From Pseudomaricurvus hydrocarbonicus (GTDB lineage Bacteria > Pseudomonadota > Gammaproteobacteria > Pseudomonadales > Cellvibrionaceae), in assembly GCF_011602365.1 (NCBI RefSeq), contig NZ_JAAONZ010000013.1:1-64000 (forward strand): a DNA stretch of 64,000 nucleotides. The letters run 5' to 3'. Each line of letters starts with the position of its first letter. Position 1 is the stretch's first letter. Shown here in pieces: positions 7,407 to 16,405 of this stretch. Below the pieces are notes generated by a model. The model was given only the letters and a program-made list of their open reading frames with translations, made no database searches and was not told the origin of the DNA. Made by a program: the position numbers and the translations under genes.

Positions 7407-7604
7407 TTAGCAGTCGCGAGATGCTGCGATACGTGCAGCCATCCACTCATGTAAATCGTCTAAGAGCCATCCAACTGCGCGACCTTCTTCGCCAAGCTGA
7501 ATCTGACGAGGGAAAGTACCTTGGGCGATGCGGAGGTAGATGCTGCTAGTGGAAAGACCAGTCATTGCCTTCACTTCTGGAAGGCGGAGAAACACAGGTG
7601 CCAT
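7407..7604 (-). CDS. AlpA-family helix-turn-helix regulator
   Basis: This 65-residue protein matches the AlpA/phage-regulator layout: FLRLPEVKAMTGLSTSSIYLRIAQGTFPRQIQLG, a winged helix-turn-helix, followed by the GWLLDDLHEWMAARI helix. AlpA-type proteins activate excision or integrase genes of P4-like and CP4-57 islands, themselves linked to ssrA. It lies about 700 bp downstream of the integrase gene on the same strand. Confidence 0.88.
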   Translation of the reverse strand: MAPVFLRLPEVKAMTGLSTSSIYLRIAQGTFPRQIQLGEEGRAVGWLLDDLHEWMAARIAASRDC

Positions 7605-7706
7605 GTCGATTTTCCTTAATCAGTTAATGGAAGTTGTCAGTCCTTCTGACATGGCATAGTAAATAGGGCAAAACTGATAAAAGGGAGGCTTAGTGATTTT
7701 TTGCCA

Positions 7707-8240
7707 CTAATATTTTGTCTTTGGGATGTCTTTGGCTCTCTTTCCTGCTTCAGAATAAGCTTTTCGTTGCGTACGTTCCTTTTCCTCGTAGTAGCTAACT
7801 CTTCCCGCCAGTACTTTTTGGCTCTCCATGACGTCCTGAAGCTCTTTTTGAAGCTTCATGTATTCGATTTTAATTCTTAACAACTCCACTTCCAATTCAC
7901 CGATATTGTGAGGTATAGAGATGCTATGGGCTTGACCTTGGGTGTTAAGTGTTGGCAACTTCATAAGTCCATCGGATGGACTTTCTCTGCTTCTAACGCT
8001 CTCAACAGGGGGTAGTTCTGGACTTATGCTGTAAATCCAAAACAAAAGCTCCTGTGTATTAAATATGTTGTTAGATTCTTTACCGCTCTCTCTCAGCTTG
8101 CCCGAAATAACCGCTCCCCGGATGCGGTTTCTAAGTTTTTTTCGAGCATGTGAAGGGGAGGCTTGGGGATAAATCTTTTCGGAAAAGTAATCTAGTACAC
8201 CCTCTCTTTTAACTTCTGGAAAGTCGAATATATTTGTCAA
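7707..8240 (-). CDS. Hypothetical island protein with C-terminal coiled coil
   Basis: I do not recognise this 177-residue protein. The N-terminal 80 residues are basic with an AxxKLRNRIRGAVxxGKLRESG segment that could be a DNA-binding helical region. Residues about 115-165 (ELEVELLRIKIEYMKLQKELQDV) are predicted coiled coil, and the C terminus is rich in lysine and arginine. It lies between alpA and the integrase gene on the same strand. A small DNA-binding accessory factor is possible but unproven. Confidence 0.6.
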   Translation of the reverse strand: MTNIFDFPEVKREGVLDYFSEKIYPQASPSHARKKLRNRIRGAVISGKLRESGKESNNIFNTQELLFWIYSISPELPPVESVRSRESPSDGLMKLPTLNTQGQAHSISIPHNIGELEVELLRIKIEYMKLQKELQDVMESQKVLAGRVSYYEEKERTQRKAYSEAGKRAKDIPKTKY

Positions 8241-8294
8241 AATCCATCTCCAAATTGTGGCTAGCTACTGTAGTTGGCTTAGCTGATTGGTTAT

Positions 8295-9512
8295 CTAAAG
8301 CGATATGGCCCCCTTTGCAGGAGTGGCTGTTTTTTTAAGCATCTCGAGGTAATCCGCCCACTGCTGCATCATGTCAATACGTTGTGGTAAATGGCTGGTG
8401 CGGTTATAGGCTCGGCCCAGGGAGTCTTTTACTGCATGGGCCAGCTGATGCTCAATCCACTCCGGCGGAAAATTCAATACTTCATCCAAAATCGTGCGTG
8501 CCATGGCCCGAAAGCCATGGGGTGTCATTGTCTGATTGTCGTAACCCATCGTTCGCAGTGCTGTTCTTACGCCATTCTCACTCAGTGGGCGGCTGGTGCC
8601 CCTTGCACTGGGGAATACGTATAGCCCCCGTCCGGTAAGCATTCGCAGTTCTTCAAGGATCAGCAGAGCCTGGTTGCTCAAGGGGACGATGTGGGGTTGC
8701 TTGATCTTCATTTTGCTCGCTGGGATCTCCCAAATAGCAGAGTCCCAATTGATCTCTTCCCACTCCATGTGCCGCAGTTCGCCAGGGCGACAGAACAGTA
8801 ATGGGGAAAGCTTCAGGGCAGCTTTTACAACGGGTGTCCCTTGAAAGGCTTCTATCGCAACCAGTAGCTTGCCGACTTCTGCCGGGTCGGTGATCGCTGC
8901 TAAATGTTGTTCGACTGGGTTCCTCAGGGCGCCTTTCAGATCCGCGCTGGGATCTCGTTCAGCTCTGCCGGTGGCTATGGCGTATCGAAAGATCTGACCG
9001 CAGGTTTGTTTGGCTCTGTGGGCGGTTTCAACAGCACCTCGGGCTTCAATTTTGCGGAGGGCTGCCAGTAGTTCAGGTGGGGTGATACTTTTGATAGGCC
9101 TGTTACTGAGAAGCGGAAACAGATCCTTTTGCAGTGCTCGCCAGGTGCGATCCTGGTGGCTCTGGGACTTGTCGCACATTTTGATGTGAAACCACTCAGA
9201 AGCAATGCTCTCAAAGCTGTTGGCTGCAGCATCAACATTAGCGGCTTTCTTAGCCCGTTTGACTTCGCCAGGATCGGTGCCGTTGGCCAGTAGCTTGCGG
9301 GCTTCGTCCCTTCGTTCAATTGCCTCCTTCAGGCTGATGTCGGGATAGACGCCTAGGGCAAGGGTTTTTTGCTTGCCAGCAAAGCGGTAAGCCAGTCGCC
9401 AGTATTTGGCGCCAGTGGGAGGGATATGCAGGTACAGGCTTTTCCCTGCTGGTAATTTGCGGAGCTTATCGCCTGCCTTGGCTTTCTTTACTTCCAGTGC
9501 AGTCAGTGACAT
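8295..9512 (-). CDS. int: P4-type tyrosine recombinase (island integrase)
   Basis: The 405-residue product has an N-terminal arm-type binding domain of the kind seen in P4-like integrases (LTALEVKKAKAGDKLRKLPAGKSLYLHI...ALGVYPDISLKEA), a core-binding SAM-like domain at about 100-185, and the catalytic domain. The tetrad is visible: R in CRPGELRHMEW, H-x-x-R in HGFRAMART, H in HQLAH, and the nucleophilic tyrosine in AYNRTSHL. The enzyme should integrate and excise the element at the end of ssrA, which begins 199 bp upstream of its start and runs in the same direction. The gene is full length with no frameshift, so it may be active. Confidence 0.95.
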   Translation of the reverse strand: MSLTALEVKKAKAGDKLRKLPAGKSLYLHIPPTGAKYWRLAYRFAGKQKTLALGVYPDISLKEAIERRDEARKLLANGTDPGEVKRAKKAANVDAAANSFESIASEWFHIKMCDKSQSHQDRTWRALQKDLFPLLSNRPIKSITPPELLAALRKIEARGAVETAHRAKQTCGQIFRYAIATGRAERDPSADLKGALRNPVEQHLAAITDPAEVGKLLVAIEAFQGTPVVKAALKLSPLLFCRPGELRHMEWEEINWDSAIWEIPASKMKIKQPHIVPLSNQALLILEELRMLTGRGLYVFPSARGTSRPLSENGVRTALRTMGYDNQTMTPHGFRAMARTILDEVLNFPPEWIEHQLAHAVKDSLGRAYNRTSHLPQRIDMMQQWADYLEMLKKTATPAKGAISL

Positions 9513-9546
9513 ACAAATCTCCTTTTGTATCGCCGTTTACTGAGTT

Positions 9547-9608
9547 GTTGGTACATGGTGTGTGGAAGTTAATGTGTCCCAACATTAGTACCAACAGAAG
9601 CGTTGGTA
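9547..9608. promoter_or_regulatory. Repeated GTTGGTA motifs upstream of int
   Basis: GTTGGTAC (9547-9554), its complement GTACCAAC (9588-9595) and a further GTTGGTA (9602-9608) lie in the int promoter region. They could be arm-type sites for the integrase or operators for the AlpA-like protein. Confidence 0.45.
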
Positions 9609-9642
9609 TTTCAGTATAACTTATAGGCAGTCCTGGGAAAGC

Positions 9643-9676
9643 AAAAAAGCCGCAATCCTTTGGGGGACGCGGCTTT
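9643..9676 (-). terminator. Terminator between ssrA and int
   Basis: AAAGCCGC and GCGGCTTT form an 8-bp stem; on the minus strand it ends in a run of six T. It is in the right place to end the tmRNA transcript. Its presence between ssrA and int matters for where the island border lies. Confidence 0.8.
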
Positions 9677-9710
9677 CATGGAAGTTACGGGATGTTGCTG
9701 GAAAAGTATT

Positions 9711-10100
9711 TGGTGGAGCCGGGGGGAGTTGAACCCCCGTCCGCAAGCACTCTGCCTTAGGGTCTACATGCTTAGTTCCACTATTTGATTTAACTCATTA
9801 CAGCCCAGTGGCCAAGACGTAACAAGCGATCCTGATAAAGTTTTAGCTGATCCACCCCAGGCAGGCTTCACTGCGATCCAGTTCTATATGACAGTCAGTA
9901 GCGCGGTACTGGCACCTTGCTAAAGACCGCTAGCGGCGAACCACTAGATGGTGTTACAAAAGGCTACTTACGCAGCCAGTTGAGCACCGTAGTTGTCATC
10001 GTTGGCAACTAATATTGTGCAGCTTTGGATTTACGTGATTCGCTACCCTCACGACATGCACCTAAGGTTTTGTTACCGACGTCGAATCCAAATCGGCCCC
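9711..10100 (-). ncRNA. ssrA: Transfer-messenger RNA (tmRNA)
   Basis: The minus strand begins GGGGCCGATTTGGATTCGAC and ends in the alanine-tRNA-like acceptor and T-arm with GTTCAAC and a genomic CCA end (9711-9713). The tag reading frame is at 9971-10006: resume codon GCC, encoding ANDDNYGAQLAA, then TAA. The total of 390 nt is normal for a one-piece gammaproteobacterial tmRNA. With SmpB, encoded at 15.8-16.3 kb, it rescues stalled ribosomes and tags the nascent chain for proteolysis. Its 3' end is the likely attachment site of the neighbouring island. Confidence 0.98.
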
Positions 10101-10314
10101 TCAAGATCGTCCATTATAGGCAATATGGTGTTAATAAAACAGGTTTCAATGCTTTAGCACCACATTAATCTTCAAACTGCCTTACAGACCACGGATTCCG
10201 TGGCGAATGGCCGTTGATGATCGTGCCCATCAACTCTATGACAGCGCCAGAGGTCTTTTATTGCACCGCGGGTGGTTTTTATTTATGTCTGCCGGCGGCA
10301 GCGGTGTTATTGAG

Positions 10315-10668
10315 CTAGTCATTGTCTGGCCAGTGGCCTTGTTGGCTTGCGGTTATGTCTGTCAGGTTGGGCGGCTCCAGGGAGATAGGCAGCAGCAGGG
10401 TGTTGGGCTGTTGACGCTGGGACTGGCCAATCATTTCATCGTAGGCACTGTTTTGTCGCAGGTGCAGTGATTCAAGGTTGAGAGTCGACAGCAGGGTGCG
10501 CATGTTGGTCAGATTGCGGGTTTTTAAGGGGGTGTGGTGGTCGGCCCAGATCAGCCGCTCAGCACCCTCCTGCGCCACAAACGCCTGATACAGGGCGCCA
10601 TCGTAGGATTCAATGACGACCGACAGGCAAGAATGCTCACTGAGCTCTTCAAGCAGAAGTTTAGCCAT
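10315..10668 (-). CDS. Conserved hypothetical protein (DUF6482-like)
   Basis: This 117-residue soluble protein (LLLEELSEHSCLSVVIESYDGALYQAFV...) resembles short gammaproteobacterial proteins of the DUF6482 type, a judgement made from memory. The strand-rich N-terminal half and a polar, disordered C terminus are all that can be seen. It lies between ssrA and an Na+-dependent transporter, on the same strand as both. Function is unknown. Confidence 0.65.
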   Translation of the reverse strand: MAKLLLEELSEHSCLSVVIESYDGALYQAFVAQEGAERLIWADHHTPLKTRNLTNMRTLLSTLNLESLHLRQNSAYDEMIGQSQRQQPNTLLLPISLEPPNLTDITASQQGHWPDND

Positions 10669-10751
10669 AAGGGGTACCCTAAATAGAACACACCCTCATG
10701 GTTACGGCTTGGTGGGGAAAATGGATCAGTGGCGTGGGTACTGGCCCTAAG

Positions 10752-12098
10752 TTAGGCGGCCACGCTTTGGATCAGGGTGACCAATACCAGAATCGGGCAG
10801 ACAAATTTGACGTAGTTGGGCCAGATTTTCCAAAAGAACGTGCCTTCAATTTCAGGGTGGCCGGACTTGATTTCTTTCAGCAGGCTGTCGCGGTGCCAGA
10901 TCCAGCCGGCAAACACACATAGCATCAAGCCCAGCATGGGTTGGCTGTAAACGGTGGTGAGGCTGATGACGAAGCCAAACAGCTGGTCAAAGTTAAATAA
11001 AATGACGGTGGAGCAGCCGAAGATGAGGGTGCCTATGATCCAGGTGGCCTGACGGCGCGATGCGGGCGTTTCTTCGACGGCCAGGGACACGGGCACTTCC
11101 AGCATGGAAATGGAAGAGGTGAGCGACGCAATGGACATCAAGGTGAAAAAGGCGAAGGCCACGAAGATGCCAATCTCGCCCATGGAGTCGAACAGCGCTG
11201 GCAGTACCTGAAAGATCAGGTCAGGGCCGGCAATCAGTTCGCCGCTGTCGGTAAAAATATTGGTGCCGTGTTCCCTGGCCACATAGATGGCGGGAATAAT
11301 CAGCAAGCCCGCCACAAAGGCGGTTCCGGAATCGACCAGGGTCACCATCACACCCAGTTTCGGCAGGCTTTCCTTATCGCTGAGGTAAGAGCCATACACC
11401 AGCATGGTACCGACCCCCAGCGACAGCGAGAAGAAGGCCTGCCCCATGGCATCCAGAATCAGGCTGGGCTTCAGTTGGCTGAAGTCGGGCACCAGGTAGA
11501 TTTTCAGCCCGTTCATGGCGCCATCCTGGGTCATGACATAGGCAATGAGTGCAAACAGGATGACCATCAGCATCGGCATCAGACGGGTCGACCATTTCTC
11601 GATACCGGAGGAGATGCCACTGGAGATGATCGACATGGTGAGCACCATGAAGATGCCCATGGTGATGATGTTGCGGGTATTGCCAAAGTTGGTGAGCCAT
11701 TCGCTGGCTTCGCTCCAGCCCAGCATGTTGGTGATGGATTCAGCCAGGTAGGCCAGCATCCAGCCGGCCACGATGCCATAAAAGCTTAAAATAAGGCTGG
11801 CAATAATAACGCCGTACATGCCGACGCCGCTGCCGATCCTGCGGGTGGCCTTGGTCGGGGCAATACCGCGCAAGGCGGTGAGGATATTGGATTTAGAGTG
11901 GCGACCGATAATCAGTTCGGCCATCAGGGCCGGATAGGCTAAACAAAAGGCCATGGCGAAATACACCACCACAAACGCAGCACCACCGTTGCTGGCGGTT
12001 TGCGTCGGGAACCCCCAAATATTGCCCAACCCAATGGCGGAGCCTGCAGCGGCCATGATGAAGCCAAATTTGGAGGAAAACTGTTCTCTTGATGCCAT
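10752..12098 (-). CDS. Na+-dependent transporter of the NSS (SNF) family
   Basis: The 448-residue protein begins with the NSS signature FIMAAAGSAIGLGNIWGFP, the Na+/substrate-binding unwound helix 1, and has about 11-12 hydrophobic helices. NSS proteins such as LeuT and MhsT bring in amino acids or similar solutes with Na+ at the inner membrane. Substrate cannot be told from sequence alone. A second, distinct NSS gene lies at 16.4-17.8 kb. The gene is transcribed away from the TonB-dependent receptor; both face the same intergenic region (12099-12542). Confidence 0.93.
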   Translation of the reverse strand: MASREQFSSKFGFIMAAAGSAIGLGNIWGFPTQTASNGGAAFVVVYFAMAFCLAYPALMAELIIGRHSKSNILTALRGIAPTKATRRIGSGVGMYGVIIASLILSFYGIVAGWMLAYLAESITNMLGWSEASEWLTNFGNTRNIITMGIFMVLTMSIISSGISSGIEKWSTRLMPMLMVILFALIAYVMTQDGAMNGLKIYLVPDFSQLKPSLILDAMGQAFFSLSLGVGTMLVYGSYLSDKESLPKLGVMVTLVDSGTAFVAGLLIIPAIYVAREHGTNIFTDSGELIAGPDLIFQVLPALFDSMGEIGIFVAFAFFTLMSIASLTSSISMLEVPVSLAVEETPASRRQATWIIGTLIFGCSTVILFNFDQLFGFVISLTTVYSQPMLGLMLCVFAGWIWHRDSLLKEIKSGHPEIEGTFFWKIWPNYVKFVCPILVLVTLIQSVAA

Positions 12099-12542
12099 GG
12101 GGAAGCTCTTGTCGATTTCTTGGTGTTTGGTTTGGTTTTTTTGTGTCTTTTGTTGTGTATATTAGGATGCAATGTTTGCAAGGCGGTTGGCTATGCGACA
12201 GAAGAGCTTGCATGCTAAGGCGTTTGCAGATAAATGCGCTTATTGTGCGGGTAGATGGGACAGGTGTTCAAGTTTTTAAAATAATAACGAAGTATCTCAG
12301 CAGGCTTTTCAAGCCCAGGGCTTCGCTGGCGTTAGGAAGAATCTTTTTGTGACTGGGTAGTCACTATCCTTTCTTGCAAACGCATGTTCGAATTAGGTCT
12401 AATGGCGCGGTTTTGTCCCACCGCAGTACCATGACGCCCTGGTTAGGGTGAAATGTAGCCAGTTTGAGCTATAACATTACAGCGGTGGCCATAAAAAAAT
12501 ATAAGCCCTATATCGTCAGGGTATAAATACGAGGAGACTTCC
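12099..12542. other. Divergent intergenic region before the TonB-dependent receptor
   Basis: No gene is visible. The stretch must hold the promoters of the NSS transporter (leftward) and the receptor (rightward). Just before the receptor start there is an A/T-rich block with TATAAATACG and the ribosome site GAGGAG about 7 bp before the ATG. Confidence 0.5.
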
Positions 12543-15041
12543 ATGTCTAATCAGCAGAGAACAGAGAGTAAATCTTTATTCGTACGCGCGTTGCTACCAG
12601 CCTGTATTGGAGCCATCGTTACCGGTGGTGCGTGGGCTCAGGAAGCCCAGCCCAAATCCAGCGAAGCTATTGAGGAAGTGATCACGGTTGGTACCCGTAT
12701 GGCTGGCCGCACAGCGACTGAAAGTCTTGTGCCAGTTGATGTGATTTCAGAAGAAGCCATTCAAAACTCTGGTGCGGTCGACACTGCCGATATGCTGCGT
12801 AAGTTGGCACCGTCGTTCAATATGAATAACACCACAACCTCCGATGGCCAGGATCTGATGCGACCTGCCACTCTCCGGAGTATGGCTCCTGACCAGGTGT
12901 TGGTTTTAATCAATGGTAAGCGACGCCACCAGCAGGCAGTGATCGCCGTTCAGGAAAACGTTGGTCGAGGATCTGCGGGTACTGATTTAAGTTCTATCCC
13001 ATTAACTGCAATTGCGAGAGTGGAAGTGCTGCGCGATGGCGCCGCTGCACAATACGGTTCTGATGCAATTGCGGGTGTGATCAACATTATTTTGAAGGAC
13101 TCTCCGGGAGGCAATGCCTGGGGTCAGTATCGAACGACTTCTGAAAACGATGGCGATACCGTTAAAGCGGGCATCACTTATGGCTTTGAACTGGGCGATG
13201 GCGGGCACTTGAATCTGACCTACGAATATCTGGATCAGGATCCGATGAACCGTGCCACAGAATCAAACTGGTTTGGTGCGAGCCCGGTAACCGATCAATT
13301 GATTCTGGTGGGTGAGAGTGACGTCGAAAGTGATTCTGTCTGGATGGACTTCGCGTTACCTATTGGTGTTGGTGAGCTGTATGCGTTTGGTGGTTACACC
13401 AAGAAAGAAGGTGAGTCCCTGGGTTTTTACCGTGGGCCAACTGATGGCCGGGTTTGGTCATCCATTTACCCGAATGGTATCACTCCTGCCTTGGGCACCG
13501 AAACAGAAGACACCTCTTTTGCGATGGGGTACCGCGCTACTCTGGGTGAGTGGGAAACCGATGCCAGCGTCGTTTGGGGGGAAAACCGCTTTGAATTCAG
13601 TAACATCGAATCCCTGAACGCCAGTTATGGTCCAACCAGTCCCACTTCGGCCTATGACGGCGCGCTGATTGTCGATCAGCTCACCTTCAATGTCGATGGA
13701 CACCGCAGCATCAGTTTGCCATTTACCCAGGACGCGTCCTTGGCTCTGGGTGCGGAATGGCGCGAAGACGGTTACCAGCAAGAAGCGGGCGATGAGGTTT
13801 CTTACGCTCGTGGCAGCCAGTTGTGTGACGAAAATTTTGTCAACTCATCCGACCCGGCCAAAGACCCCGGTACCTGTGTCTACACTGACGGCGGCAGTCT
13901 GGTAAATGGCACCACAGTACCTGGCATGCAGGGCTTCCAGGGCTACAGCCCAGCGATGGAGCTGGATACTGATCGAGACAGCTACGCTGTCTATGCGGAT
14001 CTGGAGATGTCTCTCACTGATCGTCTGGATCTAGGGGGTGCGCTTCGCTATGAGGATTACTCCGACTTTGGCGATACCACGAACATAAAGTTGTCCGGTC
14101 GCTATCAGCTGACCGAATTGTTGGCGATGCGAGCTGCCTTTTCTACGGGCTTCAGAGCCCCGGGTGTGCAGCAGCAATTTTTCACTCAGCGTTCAATTTC
14201 CCTGGATAATGGACAGTTGGCCGATTTGGTAACTCTGCGGCCTGACAGTGCGCTGGCAGCCGACTTTGGTTTTGAAGAGTTGAAGGAAGAAACATCCGAA
14301 AGCTTCAGCTTTGGTCTGGTTTACTCGGGTGACTTTTGGACCAGTACGCTGGATGTTTATCAGATCAATATTGAAGATCGCATCGTATACTCCGGTAATA
14401 TTTCTGCGACCGGTGATGCCAGCAACCCAATTGATATGGTCTTTGCTGCCAACAGTGGCTCTGGGCAGCAGTTGGATGGTGTTGCCAACGTCTCCATTTT
14501 TACCAATGCGGTTGATACAGAGACTACTGGGCTGGACTGGGTGAACGCCTGGGATTATTCACTGGATAGCGGTGATGGCATTGTTTTGGAAGCCACCTTC
14601 CATATGAACAATACCACCGTTGAGAAGGTGAACAGTGCCTCATCCTTCGTTTCTAACGAGATAGTGTATGGTGCCAGTCAGCAATTGCTGTTGACCGATG
14701 GCCAGCCAGGTAAGCGTGCAACGCTGGGGGCAACTTATAACGCCGCTAGCTGGAGCCTCACCGGGCGTGCCAATTATTATGGTGAGGTGAGCACTTCCAG
14801 TTATGGAACTGAAAAGAAAACCTGGAGTGCAAAGACCCTGGTTGATGTCACCGGTGTTTGGAATGTGACGGAGTCTTTCCAGCTGTCAGCAGGTGTCCTC
14901 AACCTGTTTGATACTTACCCTGATAAGTGGGGTAAAGAAGGGGGAGACTTCCCGGGTTTGGGCTTTAAATACGGTTGGACGTCATTTCCGTTCTCCATTG
15001 CAGGGCGCGAATACTATATGCGAGCCTCGTTTAATTTCTAA
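12543..15041 (+). CDS. TonB-dependent outer-membrane receptor
   Basis: The 832-residue protein has a signal peptide ending near AWAQEAQP, then the TonB-box-like EEVITVGTR. A plug domain follows (VPVDVISEEAIQ...DMLRKLAPSFN...VLVLINGKRRH...IARVEVLRDGAAAQYGSDAIAGVINIILK). A large 22-strand-type barrel ends in the aromatic FNF typical of barrel proteins. It imports a large ligand across the outer membrane using TonB energy. The ligand is unknown; the plug and barrel look more like receptors for sugars or other carbon sources than like classic siderophore receptors, but that is inference. A strong terminator follows. Confidence 0.94.
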   Translation: MSNQQRTESKSLFVRALLPACIGAIVTGGAWAQEAQPKSSEAIEEVITVGTRMAGRTATESLVPVDVISEEAIQNSGAVDTADMLRKLAPSFNMNNTTTSDGQDLMRPATLRSMAPDQVLVLINGKRRHQQAVIAVQENVGRGSAGTDLSSIPLTAIARVEVLRDGAAAQYGSDAIAGVINIILKDSPGGNAWGQYRTTSENDGDTVKAGITYGFELGDGGHLNLTYEYLDQDPMNRATESNWFGASPVTDQLILVGESDVESDSVWMDFALPIGVGELYAFGGYTKKEGESLGFYRGPTDGRVWSSIYPNGITPALGTETEDTSFAMGYRATLGEWETDASVVWGENRFEFSNIESLNASYGPTSPTSAYDGALIVDQLTFNVDGHRSISLPFTQDASLALGAEWREDGYQQEAGDEVSYARGSQLCDENFVNSSDPAKDPGTCVYTDGGSLVNGTTVPGMQGFQGYSPAMELDTDRDSYAVYADLEMSLTDRLDLGGALRYEDYSDFGDTTNIKLSGRYQLTELLAMRAAFSTGFRAPGVQQQFFTQRSISLDNGQLADLVTLRPDSALAADFGFEELKEETSESFSFGLVYSGDFWTSTLDVYQINIEDRIVYSGNISATGDASNPIDMVFAANSGSGQQLDGVANVSIFTNAVDTETTGLDWVNAWDYSLDSGDGIVLEATFHMNNTTVEKVNSASSFVSNEIVYGASQQLLLTDGQPGKRATLGATYNAASWSLTGRANYYGEVSTSSYGTEKKTWSAKTLVDVTGVWNVTESFQLSAGVLNLFDTYPDKWGKEGGDFPGLGFKYGWTSFPFSIAGREYYMRASFNF

Positions 15042-15057
15042 GGCAGTCCTTTAGAGT

Positions 15058-15083
15058 AAAAGGGCGCGTATGCGCCCTTTTTT
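15058..15083 (+). terminator. Terminator after the TonB-dependent receptor
   Basis: AAAAGGGCGC and GCGCCCTTTT form a stem with a GTAT loop, followed by a T run. Confidence 0.88.
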
Positions 15084-15128
15084 GTGTCTGAGTGGCAGGG
15101 TTTTATTGAATAATGTTTGGGTATCACA

Positions 15129-15734
15129 ATGACAATTTTTGATTGGCTGACCCTGGCGGGTCTCTGTTTTCTGGGGGCTTCCAGCCCTGGCCCGAGCCTG
15201 GCGGTAATGATTGAGCAAACCCTCAAAGGCGGTCGAGAGCAGGGCGCCATTGCGGCTGTGGCCCACGGCGCGGGTGTGGGTGTGTATGCGGTACTGGCGG
15301 CTCTGGGGCTGGCAGTAATCGTTCAGCAAACGCCTTGGCTGTTCAATGGGCTGCGCTGGCTGGGGGCATTGTTTTTATTGTTTCTGGCTTACAAATCGTT
15401 CACCGCGCCGATGGCGTTTGGTGAAGGAGAGGTGCACAACGTGACGTCACGGCAGGGAGTGGTAACCGGTTTTCTGACGGCGTTTTTGAACCCCAAGCTG
15501 GCGATCTTCTTTCTGGCGGTTTACACCCAGTTTATTACCCCCGAGACAACGATCTTGCAGAAGCTGGGCATGGCGGGCGTCTCGGCAGCGGTCGATGCGC
15601 TGTGGTATCTGCTGGTCGTGGGTATGCTGTCGCAGCCCAGTGTGATCAAGCGGCTGAAGCTGCACGCCATTAAAATGCAGCGATTTTTTGCCGTGTTTCT
15701 GGTGTTGGTGGCGATACGAGTGGTGGTGAACTGA
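15129..15734 (+). CDS. LysE/RhtB-family amino-acid exporter
   Basis: The 201-residue product has six hydrophobic helices and the LysE/RhtB signature near the N terminus (LGASSPGPSLAVMIEQTLKGGREQGAIAAVAHGAG) and GFLTAFLNPKLAIFFLAVYTQF in the middle. Members export amino acids such as homoserine, threonine, leucine or lysine across the inner membrane. I prefer the ATG at 15129 (MTIFDW) over the TTG four codons upstream. It is alone on its strand and convergent with smpB. Confidence 0.9.
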   Translation: MTIFDWLTLAGLCFLGASSPGPSLAVMIEQTLKGGREQGAIAAVAHGAGVGVYAVLAALGLAVIVQQTPWLFNGLRWLGALFLLFLAYKSFTAPMAFGEGEVHNVTSRQGVVTGFLTAFLNPKLAIFFLAVYTQFITPETTILQKLGMAGVSAAVDALWYLLVVGMLSQPSVIKRLKLHAIKMQRFFAVFLVLVAIRVVVN

Positions 15735-15836
15735 GAAACGGGGGGCTTGGGGTGCTCGTTTCTTCTGGGGTGCAAGGCCGGTAAGGCACCGTTACCTCAA
15801 AGATGTCAAAGGTGACGGTGTCCGTATTTGAAGGGG

Positions 15837-16316
15837 TCAGGCGGGCTTTTGGAAGAGGCGCTGCTTTTCGCGGGCCCAGTCACGCTGCTTTTCTGTTTCG
15901 CGCTTGTCGTGCATTTTCTTACCCTTGGCCAGGGCAATTTCGCATTTGACCAAATGGCCTTTCCAGTACAGCGCGGTAGCAACGCAGGTGTAATCCTTTT
16001 GCTCTACAGCTTGTTGGAGTTTGGCGATTTCCTTGCTTTTCAGCAGCAGTTTGCGCTGACGGTTTGGTTCGGCGACGTGATGGGTCGAAACGGTATTCAG
16101 CGGAGAAATCTGGGCGTTAAGCAGCCAGGCTTCACCGTTTTTGAAGAACACGTGGGTGTCGACAATCTGCACCTTGCCTTCGCGCAGGCTTTTGACTTCC
16201 CAGCCTTGCAGGGCCAGGCCCGCCTCATATCTATCCGTTAAGTGATAATCGAAGCGTGCTTTCTTGTTTAACGCGATAGTGCCCGTTGAGGACTTCTGTG
16301 ATTTCTTCTTAGCCAT
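15837..16316 (-). CDS. smpB: SsrA-binding protein SmpB
   Basis: At 159 residues the protein has the usual length and signatures: [43 protein letters not shown] (beta barrel that binds the tmRNA tRNA-like domain) and the basic C-terminal tail [24 protein letters not shown], which enters the empty mRNA channel. It delivers tmRNA to stalled ribosomes. ssrA lies about 5.7 kb away on the same strand, so both partners are in this window. Confidence 0.97.
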   Translation of the reverse strand: MAKKKSQKSSTGTIALNKKARFDYHLTDRYEAGLALQGWEVKSLREGKVQIVDTHVFFKNGEAWLLNAQISPLNTVSTHHVAEPNRQRKLLLKSKEIAKLQQAVEQKDYTCVATALYWKGHLVKCEIALAKGKKMHDKRETEKQRDWAREKQRLFQKPA

Positions 16317-16405
16317 GGCGGCGGATTATAACGACTCGGTGGAACCTGTGACAGCATTAATTCGTCCTCTGGCAGGGGGTGCCCGCCAGGGGACTAGTGT
16401 GGGGG

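Larger units (their letters stand above)
5714..9710. mobile_element. Integrase-bearing island module next to ssrA
   Basis: A P4-type tyrosine integrase, an AlpA-like regulator and three unknown genes sit directly downstream of the 3' end of the tmRNA gene, a classic attachment site for genomic islands. The right border should be near the ssrA 3' end (9711) or just left of it. I searched by eye for a second copy of the ssrA end (TGGTGGAGCC) to the left and found none, so the left border is probably outside the window and the island may include the cassette array. Confidence 0.65.
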
